This document shows, in pieces, positions 19,005-26,479 of a DNA stretch of 56,055 bases (its first letter is position 1; each line of letters starts with the position of its first letter). Under the pieces are notes generated by a model, which saw nothing but the letters and a program-made list of their open reading frames with translations, was not told where the DNA came from and did not search any database. The translations under genes were made by a program, and so were the position numbers. This DNA comes from CAZMBI01 sp964564675 (lineage in GTDB: Bacteria; Pseudomonadota; Alphaproteobacteria; Rickettsiales; UBA3002), in NCBI GenBank assembly GCA_964564675.1, contig CAZMBI010000015.1, positions 1 to 56,055 on the forward strand, read 5' to 3'.

Positions 19005-19499
19005 CTAAATCATATAGTCCAAACACACCTCCAACTTGTGGGGCACGCCAGCTTTATGCGCCTGCGCGCACAGATCGGCCAGCGTGGTTTCGGCCAGGCG
19101 CGTGTGCATCGCCTGCTGTGCCGCAGCGAGCGGCGGCAGGAGGAATTCTGCAAAATGGGTGAAGGCCAGATGATCGGCATCAATCGGACGGTTAAAACAG
19201 GTCAGGATATCGCGCAGGGTGACCGCGTGCGCGTCGGCCACGTAATAGCCGCCATAGGCGCCGGGCTGGCTTATCAGCAGGCCGGCCCGGGCTAGCGGCT
19301 GCAAAATGGGCTCCAGCGCACGCTGGCTCAGGCGATAGCGCGCGGTGATCTGGTTGCCGGTGATCGGCCGCTCGGCGCTACCGTGATAGGCGATAAAGAC
19401 CATGGCCTGAAGGGCGATGAGTGCTCTGGCGGAAAAGGGCAGGCCGGACGTGGCGGTCTTGGGCATGGGGGCTACCGTATTAGCGTCATCAGTAGGCAT
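19005..19499 (-). CDS. Rrf2-family transcription regulator
   Basis: Winged-helix DNA-binding protein of the Rrf2/IscR/CymR family, with residues ~20-90 in the typical pattern (SARALIALQAMVFIAYH..., ITGNQITARYRLSQRALEPILQPLARAGLLISQPGAYGGYYVA). Three cysteines occur (LTCFNR, LADLCAQ, EVCLDY), but not in the spacing that holds the IscR Fe-S cluster. It may therefore be of the CymR or NsrR-like kind with another signal. It is divergent from the cysG-cysH-cysJ-cysI genes, so a role in controlling sulfur assimilation is a fair inference, as for CymR. The start is uncertain: ATG at 19499 or at 19508 (three codons more); neither has a good ribosome site. Confidence 0.8.
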   Translation of the reverse strand: MPTDDANTVAPMPKTATSGLPFSARALIALQAMVFIAYHGSAERPITGNQITARYRLSQRALEPILQPLARAGLLISQPGAYGGYYVADAHAVTLRDILTCFNRPIDADHLAFTHFAEFLLPPLAAAQQAMHTRLAETTLADLCAQAHKAGVPHKLEVCLDYMI

Positions 19500-19502
19500 A
19501 AT

Positions 19503-19521
19503 ATACATCAGAAAAATGTAT
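19503..19521. promoter_or_regulatory. Candidate operator between the Rrf2 gene and cysG
   Basis: ATACAT-CAGAAAA-ATGTAT is a 6-7-6 inverted repeat in a very AT-rich stretch right at the start of the Rrf2-type gene. Rrf2 proteins often bind dyads of this size and autoregulate. It lies about 110 bases before cysG. Position and symmetry are seen; the binding protein is inferred. Confidence 0.35.
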
Positions 19522-19573
19522 TTACAATATAAAAATGACAGATAGACTGAATATGGTTGGTTGTTAACGCGTT

Positions 19574-19607
19574 TGTCATCCTGCGGGCCGATGCCCGCAG
19601 AATGACA
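19574..19607. repeat. 34-base intergenic palindrome
   Basis: TGTCAT (19574-19579) pairs with ATGACA (19602-19607) and CTGCGGGC (19581-19588) with GCCCGCAG (19593-19600), around a CGAT loop and with one mismatch. It is of the same TCAT...ATGA design as the palindrome at 4286-4305. It sits 26 bases before cysG, so it could also shape the cysG leader. No T-run follows on the minus side. Confidence 0.55.
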
Positions 19608-19633
19608 GCACAGAAAAATTAGGCAGGCACAGT

Positions 19634-21109
19634 GTGAATACGTTTCCCCTCTTTTTACGGCTCAGGCCGGAGCACGCCATTGTTGTGATCGGCGGCGGCG
19701 ACATTGCCTATGCCAAGATCGAAACCCTGCTGTCGCACCATATCCCGCTGCGTGTGTATGCACGCGCGATCACGCCACGCCTGCAGGCGCTGCTTAACCG
19801 GCACGGCGTGCCTTATAGCGAATGCGACTATCAGCCCGCCCAACTGGAAGCTGCGGCACTGGTGATTGCCGCCACTGATGATACGGTGCTTAACGCGCGC
19901 ATCCACGACGATGCGCATGGGCGCGGGCTTTTGGTCAATGCGGTGGATCAGCCCGAATTGTGCGATGTGATTTTCCCGGCGCTGGTGCGTCGCGGCAATC
20001 TGCAGGTGGCGATTTCCTCCGGCGGCGTCTCGCCGGTACTGGCGCGGCTTGTCAAATACTGGATCGAGCGTGCCCTGCCGTGGAATCTGGAACGGTTGAT
20101 GCGCTTTGCGCAGACCCGGCGGTCGGCAGTTAAGGCGCAACTGCAGGGTATTCAGGCGAAACGGCTGTTCTGGCAGCGCCTGTTTGAAGGCCCGCTGGCC
20201 GAAGAAGTCTATGAGGGAAATGATGCGCGCGCGCAGGCGTTGTTCGATGAGGCGTTACAGGCAGCGCCGGGCAAAACCCTGCCGACTGAAAACGCGTGGG
20301 GCACGGGCATGGCGGCTTTATATCTTATCGGTGCCGGGCCGGGCCATCCGGAGCTGATTACCGTGAAAGCGGCGCGCCTGCTCAGCCAGGCCGATGTGGT
20401 GCTGTATGACCGTCTGGTGGCGCCGGAGCTGCTCACCCAGTACGTGCGGCGCGAGGCGGAAAAAATCCCGGTTGGCAAAAGCCGCGACGTGCATCTGAAA
20501 AGCCAGGAAGCCATCGATGCCCTGATCGAACAGCACCTGCGTGCCGGCGAGGTGGTGGTGCGGCTTAAGGGCGGCGATCCCGGTGTATTCGCGCACGGAG
20601 CGGAAGAAATCGCCATAGCCCAGAAGCTTGGGCTGCCCTATCAGCTGGTGCCCGGCATCAGCGCCGCCAATGGCTGCGCCGCCTATGCCGGCATTCCGCT
20701 CACCGAACGCGGCGGTGCCAATGGCGTGCGCTTTTTAACGCTTTACAGCGAGCAGTTGCACGATGAGACGTTCTGGCAGTCACTGCGCTATGCCCGGCAG
20801 GAAACGCTGGTTTTTTATATGAGCAGCAAGCACCGCGATATACTCTGCCAGCGCCTGCTGGAAGCCGGCCTTGATCCGGATACGCCGATGCTGGCGGTCA
20901 GCCAGGGCACGACGCCGGCGCAGCAGGAATGGGCGGCTCCGCTGGGGGTGTTTGCCAAGCGCTTTGCCGGGTTGGCGTTTCCCTCGCCGACCCTGCTGAT
21001 CGTCGGGGATGTGGTGCGCTGGCGCGAGACGCATGGCTGGAAACAACAGGCGCAAACGGCGGTTTCCTTTTTCCCGCCGGCGGATGAGGTGGCCTATGCC
21101 CTACACTGA
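19634..21109 (+). CDS. cysG: Siroheme synthase CysG (dehydrogenase/ferrochelatase + SUMT)
   Basis: Makes siroheme, the cofactor of sulfite reductase, from uroporphyrinogen III. The N-terminal part (1-~210) is the precorrin-2 dehydrogenase/ferrochelatase with the NAD loop VVIGGGDIAYAKIETLL. The C-terminal part (~230-490) is uroporphyrinogen-III methyltransferase with LIGAGPGHPELITVKAARLLSQADVVLYDRLV and VRLKGGDPGVFAHGAEE. The length of 491 residues is slightly over the E. coli 457. The start is GTG with a weak ribosome site. cysH begins 14 bases before its stop, so the two are translationally linked. It is the first gene of the sulfur-reduction operon. Confidence 0.95.
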   Translation: MNTFPLFLRLRPEHAIVVIGGGDIAYAKIETLLSHHIPLRVYARAITPRLQALLNRHGVPYSECDYQPAQLEAAALVIAATDDTVLNARIHDDAHGRGLLVNAVDQPELCDVIFPALVRRGNLQVAISSGGVSPVLARLVKYWIERALPWNLERLMRFAQTRRSAVKAQLQGIQAKRLFWQRLFEGPLAEEVYEGNDARAQALFDEALQAAPGKTLPTENAWGTGMAALYLIGAGPGHPELITVKAARLLSQADVVLYDRLVAPELLTQYVRREAEKIPVGKSRDVHLKSQEAIDALIEQHLRAGEVVVRLKGGDPGVFAHGAEEIAIAQKLGLPYQLVPGISAANGCAAYAGIPLTERGGANGVRFLTLYSEQLHDETFWQSLRYARQETLVFYMSSKHRDILCQRLLEAGLDPDTPMLAVSQGTTPAQQEWAAPLGVFAKRFAGLAFPSPTLLIVGDVVRWRETHGWKQQAQTAVSFFPPADEVAYALH

Positions 21110-21851
21110 AGCAGACATTGCCGGGCTCAACGAGGCGCTGACGCCGCTTGACTGGCGGCAGCGTCTGGCGTGGCTGAGCGAACAGACCGCGCGCGTGGCG
21201 TTTTCCACCAGTTTCGGGCTGGAAGATCAGATGCTCACCCATGCCATCGCGGTGCACGGTTTGCCGGTTCGCCTGTTTACGCTTGATACCGGGCGTCTGT
21301 TCGAAGCAACCTATGCGTTGCAGCAAGAGACCATCGACCGCTACGGCCTGACCATTGACACTTATTATCCCGATCCGGCAAATCTGGAACGTTTCGTCAG
21401 CCGAAACGGGATCAACAGCTTTTATCACTCGGTCGAAAACCGCAAGAGCTGCTGCCATATCCGAAAAGTGGAGCCGCTGGCGCGGGCGCTTTCGGGTGTG
21501 GATATCTGGATCAGCGGGCTGCGCCGCGAACAATCGGAGGCCCGTCATATGCTGCCGGTTGCCGAATGGGACGCGGCGCATCGGCTGGTGAAAGTCTATC
21601 CGCTGCTGGATATCAGCCAGCCGCAGCTCGAGCGGTTTATCGCCGAACACCGTGTGCCGTACAATCCGCTGCACGATCAGGGCTATCCTTCCATCGGCTG
21701 CGCGCCCTGCACGCGTGCCGTGGAGCCGGGCGAACATCCCCGCGCCGGGCGCTGGTGGTGGGAACAGCAAAGCGAGCAGGAGTGCGGGCTGCATGTCGTT
21801 AACGGGCGGCTGGTTCCGGCCCGTCCGAGCGGAGGGGTGCATGCGCATTGA
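21096..21851 (+). CDS. cysH: Adenylylsulfate (APS) reductase, [4Fe-4S] type
   Basis: Reduces activated sulfate to sulfite with thioredoxin. The 251 residues carry the nucleotide-binding start FSTSFGLEDQML, FTLDTGRLFEATY, and the cysteine pairs SCCHIRK and GCAPC that bind a [4Fe-4S] cluster in APS-using enzymes. The catalytic cysteine is in ECGLHV near the end. The cluster cysteines argue for APS rather than PAPS as substrate. The start ATG at 21096 has GAGGTGG 5-11 bases upstream and overlaps cysG by 14 bases; an earlier in-frame start inside cysG is rejected. No cysD/cysN/cysC is in the window. Confidence 0.93.
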   Translation: MPYTEADIAGLNEALTPLDWRQRLAWLSEQTARVAFSTSFGLEDQMLTHAIAVHGLPVRLFTLDTGRLFEATYALQQETIDRYGLTIDTYYPDPANLERFVSRNGINSFYHSVENRKSCCHIRKVEPLARALSGVDIWISGLRREQSEARHMLPVAEWDAAHRLVKVYPLLDISQPQLERFIAEHRVPYNPLHDQGYPSIGCAPCTRAVEPGEHPRAGRWWWEQQSEQECGLHVVNGRLVPARPSGGVHAH

Positions 21852-21871
21852 CGCTAAGCATAACGTCGCGT

Positions 21872-21966
21872 GCCCTCACCCTGCCCCTCGTGCACACGGA
21901 AAGGGATGCGTTCGCCACGCCCACGCGAACAACGCGACGGTGCATGAAGCGGGTTAGGGTGAGGGC
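21872..21966. repeat. 95-base imperfect palindrome between cysH and cysJ
   Basis: GCCCTCACCCT (21872-21882) is the exact complement of AGGGTGAGGGC (21956-21966), and inner parts (GTGCAC near 21890 with GGTGCAT near 21939) extend the dyad. It fills almost the whole 120-base gap within the cys operon. The form (CCCTCACCCTAACC-type arms) is that of dispersed repeats known in many proteobacteria. It may reduce readthrough or protect the upstream message. Confidence 0.5.
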
Positions 21967-21971
21967 GGCGT

Positions 21972-23465
21972 ATGCTAAGCAATGAACAACAACAACTGCT
22001 TGCCCGGCTCGAAGGTGCCTTAAGCCGCGACCAGCTGCTGTGGGCGGCGGGCTACCTGGCCGGTCGCGCCGGCGGCGCACCGGCAGCGGCGGAAAATTCG
22101 ACCGCCACGGCGATGAGTAAGCTCACCGTGTTTTTTGCCACCGAGACCGGCAACAGCAAAATGGTTGCGCAGCAATTGCTCAAACCTGCCAAGGCCGCGG
22201 GCTGGAAAGCACAGGCCAAGCCGGTCAGCCGGGTGACAGTAGCGGACCTGCAGGCGCTGGAAGGCCCGGCGGTCTTTGTGGCGGCCACCCACGGCGAGGG
22301 CGACCCGCCTGAGACCGCCGTTTCATTTTATGATCAGCTTAAGGCCGCACCCGGTGGCGCGCTTGAGACGCTGTCATTCATCACGCTGGGGCTGGGTGAT
22401 ACCAGCTATGCCGAATTTTGCGGTTTCGCGCGCAAGCTCGATACGGAATTAGAACGGCTGGGAGCCAGCGCACTGATGCCGCGCCGCGAGTTTGATGTCG
22501 ATTTCGCGCAACATGTGCCGGAGTGGATTGAATCCACCTTAAAACACCTGCACTTGCAGCCGGGGGCTAAAGCACGGGAGGACTCAGGCACGCCTGCCCT
22601 CAGCCTTTCGCTGGAGCAGGGGGAGGCAACCATAAAAAGCGGCAAGGGTTATAGCCGGCTCGAGCCAGTTACCGGCACGGTAACGGAGATTGTGAATCTG
22701 AATGATACGGGCTCGCGCAAGGAAACGTTTCATATCGAGATCGCCTATGACGACGAGCTGAGCTATCAGCCCGGCGACGCGGCGGGGATTATAATGCCGC
22801 AGGCGGAAGAGGGGGTGGATATGATCACGCCACGGCTGTATTCGGTCGCCTCCTCGCCGGAAGCGCATGGCCAATCGATTCATCTGACGGTGGCGCATGC
22901 CTGGCACCGCCAGGAAGACGGCGGCATCGGCTATGGCCTGTGTTCGCATTATCTGGCGGGATTGCAGCCGGGCGATGAAATCCGGTTTTATATTCACCAG
23001 AATCATCAGTTCCGCCTGGCACCGGATGGGCGCGATATGATTATGATCGGCCCGGGCACCGGCATCGCGCCGTTTCGCTCGTTTGTGTGGGAGCGTGCCG
23101 AACGCGGCGACGCGGGCCGCAACTGGCTGTTTTTCGGCGAACAGCACGCGCATTGCGATTTTCTCTATCAGCTCGAATGGCAGGATCATCTGCAGGCGGG
23201 CAATCTGGAAGCGATCGATCTGGCATTCTCGCGCGATCAGGCAAACAAGGTCTATGTGCAGGACCGGCTGCGTGCGCGCGGCGATACGCTGTGTGACTGG
23301 CTGGAAGGCGGCGCGCATCTTTATCTGTGCGGCAATAAGGATCCGATGAGCCACGATGTTGAAACCGCGCTGGTGGATATTATCGCTGCCCGCAAAGGCG
23401 AAAGCGCCAGGGATTACCTTGCCGATCTGGCCGATGAGGGCCGCTACGTGAAGGATGTGTATTAG
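21972..23465 (+). CDS. cysJ: Sulfite reductase flavoprotein (CysJ-like), short form
   Basis: Passes electrons from NADPH via FAD and FMN to the CysI hemoprotein. Residues ~48-190 are the FMN flavodoxin domain (VFFATETGNSKMVAQQLL, ATHGEGDPPETA, LGLGDTSYAEFC). The FAD part has TPRLYSVASSPEA and GLCSHYL, and the NADPH part has MIGPGTGIAPFRSF, FGEQHAHCDFLY, and the C-terminal DEGRYVKDVY as in E. coli. At 497 residues it is ~100 shorter than E. coli CysJ (599). The shortfall is in one place: QPGDAAGIIMP is followed after only ~10 residues by ITPRLYS, where other CysJ proteins have the helical connecting domain. The reading frame is intact. It is in operon with cysI, 14 bases downstream. Confidence 0.9.
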   Translation: MLSNEQQQLLARLEGALSRDQLLWAAGYLAGRAGGAPAAAENSTATAMSKLTVFFATETGNSKMVAQQLLKPAKAAGWKAQAKPVSRVTVADLQALEGPAVFVAATHGEGDPPETAVSFYDQLKAAPGGALETLSFITLGLGDTSYAEFCGFARKLDTELERLGASALMPRREFDVDFAQHVPEWIESTLKHLHLQPGAKAREDSGTPALSLSLEQGEATIKSGKGYSRLEPVTGTVTEIVNLNDTGSRKETFHIEIAYDDELSYQPGDAAGIIMPQAEEGVDMITPRLYSVASSPEAHGQSIHLTVAHAWHRQEDGGIGYGLCSHYLAGLQPGDEIRFYIHQNHQFRLAPDGRDMIMIGPGTGIAPFRSFVWERAERGDAGRNWLFFGEQHAHCDFLYQLEWQDHLQAGNLEAIDLAFSRDQANKVYVQDRLRARGDTLCDWLEGGAHLYLCGNKDPMSHDVETALVDIIAARKGESARDYLADLADEGRYVKDVY

Positions 23466-23479
23466 GTTTAGGAGGCGCC

Positions 23480-25138
23480 ATGACAGAGGCTAAACGCTCG
23501 CCCAACGAAGCGATCAAAACCAAAAGCCGCGGCCTGCGCGGCGGCATGGCGGAGGGATTGCGGGATCAGCTGACCGGCGCACTCGCGCCGGACGATCAGC
23601 AATTGCTGAAATTTCACGGCACCTACCAGCAGGATGATCGCGACCGCCGCGCCGAGCGCGAACGCAAAAAGCTGGAGCCGGCCTTTTCCTTTATGGTGCG
23701 CCTGCGCATACCCGGAGGCGATCTGACCGCCGGGCAGTGGCTCGGCCTGCAGGAGGCGGCGGACCAGCACGCCAGCGGGGTGATCAAAATCACCACACGT
23801 CAGACGGTGCAGTTTCACGGCATTGTCAAATCGCATCTGAAGCCTTCCATGCAGTGGTTCGACCGGCTGGGGCTCGATGCGATTGCCGCTTGCGGCGATG
23901 TCAACCGCAATGTGGTGGCCGGCGCCAACCCGGCACTGACGCCGTTTCACAGGGAGGTGCACGATTTTGCCGCCGCCATCAGCGCCCATCTGTTGCCTGC
24001 CACCGGCGCTTATAAGGAAATCTGGCTGGACGGCGAAAAGCTCGAAGGCGAGCAGCCGGAGGAGGACCCGCTTTATCAGGATCGTTACCTGCCGCGTAAA
24101 TTCAAAATCGGCCTCGCCATTCCGCCGCATAACGACACGGATATTTTCACGCAGGATATCGGCCTCATCGCGATTGAGGAAGCGGGCGCTTTCACCGGGT
24201 TTAATGTTGCGATCGGCGGCGGGCTCGGCACCACGCACGGCAATGCCCAAACCTACCCGCGCCTGGGCACGGTGATCGGTTTTATCCCCAAGGACAAAAC
24301 GCTCGATTGCTGTTGGCAGATTGCCGCCACCCAGCGCGATCACGGCAACCGTGAAGACCGCAAGCTGGCGCGGCTGAAATATACGGTAGACCGCATGGGC
24401 GTTGAGGCGTTTAAGGCGGAAGTCGAACGCCGCATGGGCGTGGCGTTTGAACCGGCCCGGCCGTTTACCTTCAGTCACCGCGGGGATGTGCATGACTGGC
24501 TGCAGGACGCGCAGGGCTTATGGTATCTCACGCTGTTTGTGGAAAATGGCCGCGTGCATGATGCGCCCGGCTATCCGATTAAAAGCGGGCTGCAGGCGCT
24601 GGCTGAAAGCGGCCTGTGCGGGCTGCGGTTTACGGCCAATCAGAATGTGATGCTCACTTGTATTGCCGAGCAGGATAAACCGGCGATCGAGAAGATATTG
24701 CAGGATTATACGCTGCATCGCTATGCCGAATCACTAACGCCCATCCGCCGCGAAGCGCTGGCCTGTGTGGCGATGCCGACCTGTCCGCTGGCGCTGGCTG
24801 AGGCGCAGCGTTACCTGCCCGAGCTGATTACCAAAATCGAAGGGCTGATGGATAAACATGCGATTAAACAGCAGGAACTGGCCATCCGCATGACCGGTTG
24901 CCCCAATGGCTGCGCCCGACCTTATGTCGCCGAAATCGGGCTGATCGGCAAGGCGGCGGGGCAGTATAACCTGCATCTGGGCGGCGACCGGCTGGGTGAA
25001 CGGCTGAATACGCCGTATCAGGAAGACGCCGACGAGGCGACGATTCTGGACACGCTCGACTGGCTGTTCGGCGATTATCAGGCCAGGGCCGAAAAAGCCG
25101 AAAGTTTCGGGGATTTCGTGCAGCGCCTCCACCTCTGA
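23480..25138 (+). CDS. cysI: Sulfite reductase hemoprotein beta subunit
   Basis: Six-electron reduction of sulfite to sulfide with siroheme and a [4Fe-4S] cluster. The 552 residues follow E. coli CysI (570) end to end. The cluster and siroheme cysteines are all present in ACVAMPTCPLALAEAQ and MTGCPNGCARPYVAEIGLIGKA. Substrate-binding basic residues lie in ITTRQTVQFHGI and GDVNRNVV. The ribosome site TAGGAGG is strong, 14 bases after cysJ. It ends the operon. No terminator with a T-run follows; only a GC-rich hairpin is seen near 25141-25156. Confidence 0.96.
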   Translation: MTEAKRSPNEAIKTKSRGLRGGMAEGLRDQLTGALAPDDQQLLKFHGTYQQDDRDRRAERERKKLEPAFSFMVRLRIPGGDLTAGQWLGLQEAADQHASGVIKITTRQTVQFHGIVKSHLKPSMQWFDRLGLDAIAACGDVNRNVVAGANPALTPFHREVHDFAAAISAHLLPATGAYKEIWLDGEKLEGEQPEEDPLYQDRYLPRKFKIGLAIPPHNDTDIFTQDIGLIAIEEAGAFTGFNVAIGGGLGTTHGNAQTYPRLGTVIGFIPKDKTLDCCWQIAATQRDHGNREDRKLARLKYTVDRMGVEAFKAEVERRMGVAFEPARPFTFSHRGDVHDWLQDAQGLWYLTLFVENGRVHDAPGYPIKSGLQALAESGLCGLRFTANQNVMLTCIAEQDKPAIEKILQDYTLHRYAESLTPIRREALACVAMPTCPLALAEAQRYLPELITKIEGLMDKHAIKQQELAIRMTGCPNGCARPYVAEIGLIGKAAGQYNLHLGGDRLGERLNTPYQEDADEATILDTLDWLFGDYQARAEKAESFGDFVQRLHL

Positions 25139-25230
25139 TCGGCGGCGCGCATGCCGCTTCAGGCAATCAGACAGGTGACAAAGCGGATAAAACCGGATAA
25201 TGCTGGTAGCATATCATAGGAGGTTTCCGT

Positions 25231-25761
25231 ATGGGGCGTAATGTCATTGAGACCATTATGGGTGCAGTGGTGCTAGCGGTAGCCGGCGGGTTTCTGGCCT
25301 TTGCCTACCAGCAGAGCAATATGAAATCCATCGACGGCTATGTGGTAACCGCCGTTTTTACCGATATAACCGGTATTTCACTGGGCAGCGATGTGCGTGT
25401 GGGCGGCATCAAGGTAGGGGTCGTCGAATCCATGACACTCGATGATAAGACCTATCAAGCCAAGCTGAACCTGCAGATCCGTGAAACAGTTGAGCTGCCC
25501 AAGGATACGTCGGCAATTGTCGCCTCTGAAGGGCTGCTGGGGAACAAATTCATCCGTTTGGAACCGGGCGGCAGCGACGCCCTGCTGAAAGACGGCGGTC
25601 GCATCGATTATACCCAGTCCTCCATCAGTATTGAGGAGTTGCTGGGCAAGTTTGTCTTCAGCGGCGGCGGTATGGACAGCGACGGCGAGGCGCCGACGGC
25701 CAGCGCACCGGCTGAGGATGGGCAAGAAAAAAAGAAAAACCCGTTCAGTCTGGGATTTTAA
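25231..25761 (+). CDS. mlaD: MlaD-family lipid transport substrate-binding protein
   Basis: Periplasmic MCE-domain protein anchored in the inner membrane that, with MlaFEB, carries phospholipids between the membranes. The 176 residues show one N-terminal helix (GAVVLAVAGGFLAFAY), a single MCE domain (~35-115; ITGISLGSDVRVGGIKVGVVESM and ASEGLLGNKFIRLEPGG), and a tail with a lysine-rich end. Length and order are those of MlaD. The ribosome site AGGAGG is strong. mlaE/mlaF are not adjacent. The DUF2155 gene follows after three bases, a pairing common in alphaproteobacteria. Confidence 0.92.
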   Translation: MGRNVIETIMGAVVLAVAGGFLAFAYQQSNMKSIDGYVVTAVFTDITGISLGSDVRVGGIKVGVVESMTLDDKTYQAKLNLQIRETVELPKDTSAIVASEGLLGNKFIRLEPGGSDALLKDGGRIDYTQSSISIEELLGKFVFSGGGMDSDGEAPTASAPAEDGQEKKKNPFSLGF

Positions 25762-25764
25762 CCC

Positions 25765-26208
25765 ATGGCAGGCGGTCGGTCATGGATCGTACTGGCGCTC
25801 GCTGTGGTAGTCTGCAGCAACTGCGTGCTGTTTGCCGCCTCCGCCTCGGCGCAGCAGCCTGCGATGCCGCCGCAACAGCCGGCTAACCCGTTAACGGCAG
25901 ACAAAGCCAAACCGGCCAGCGGGGTGAAGCTGCGCGGCCTGAATAAAGTCACGGCGCGCACCTCGATTCTGGAGGCTACGCTGGGCGAGCCTATGGCGTT
26001 CGGTAATCTGATCATCATCGCCACCGCCTGCTGGATTGCGCCCAGCGATGTCCGCCCCGAACAGGCGGCGCTGTTGGCGATTACCGAAGCCAAGCCCGAT
26101 ACCGGCGAGACCCTGATTTTCTCAGGCTGGATGTTTGCTTCCTCGCCGGCGCTGTCGGTACTGGAGCATCCGGTTTATGATATCACGCTGCTGAAGTGTA
26201 AGGAATAG
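25765..26208 (+). CDS. DUF2155 periplasmic protein
   Basis: Small exported protein of unknown role that often follows the mlaD gene in alphaproteobacteria, so a part in outer-membrane upkeep is inferred. The 147 residues start with a signal sequence (WIVLALAVVVCSNCVLFAASASAQQ). The conserved DUF2155 block is near the end (LIFSGWMFASSPALSVLEHPVYDITLLKC), where the two cysteines (ATACW and LLKCKE) may pair. The start codon lies three bases after the mlaD stop. A proline/glutamine-rich linker follows the signal. Confidence 0.88.
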   Translation: MAGGRSWIVLALAVVVCSNCVLFAASASAQQPAMPPQQPANPLTADKAKPASGVKLRGLNKVTARTSILEATLGEPMAFGNLIIIATACWIAPSDVRPEQAALLAITEAKPDTGETLIFSGWMFASSPALSVLEHPVYDITLLKCKE

Positions 26209-26479
26209 GGCAGGGTATAAGCTCTAGCGTATAGAGAGAATGGGCATTCCTAACCCCTGTGCCTTACCCTCACACCGCTGTTTTCAACATCTCCCACTTC
26301 TTCGGTTGTCAGCGCCATGCGCCGATGCTAGTTTAATGTTAGCAATTCTAGAACGCTGTGATTTATCAAACAGCGCGGCTTTCGTTTCGGCCAAGCAGTT
26401 CCTTACGTCATAATAACGTTTCCCGCCATGGCAATGGTGCATTGTCAGTCAGGGAGAAGCTTGGGATTGAAACCGATAC

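Noticed and set aside
19574..19607. Terminator of the Rrf2-type gene or pelG
   Set aside because: It lies upstream of the Rrf2-type gene, and no T-run follows the stem on either strand.
26209..26479. Cobalamin riboswitch before the nrdJ homologue
   Set aside because: No B12-box-like core or the expected paired elements were seen; only short hairpins such as CTCTA-GCGTA-TAGAG.
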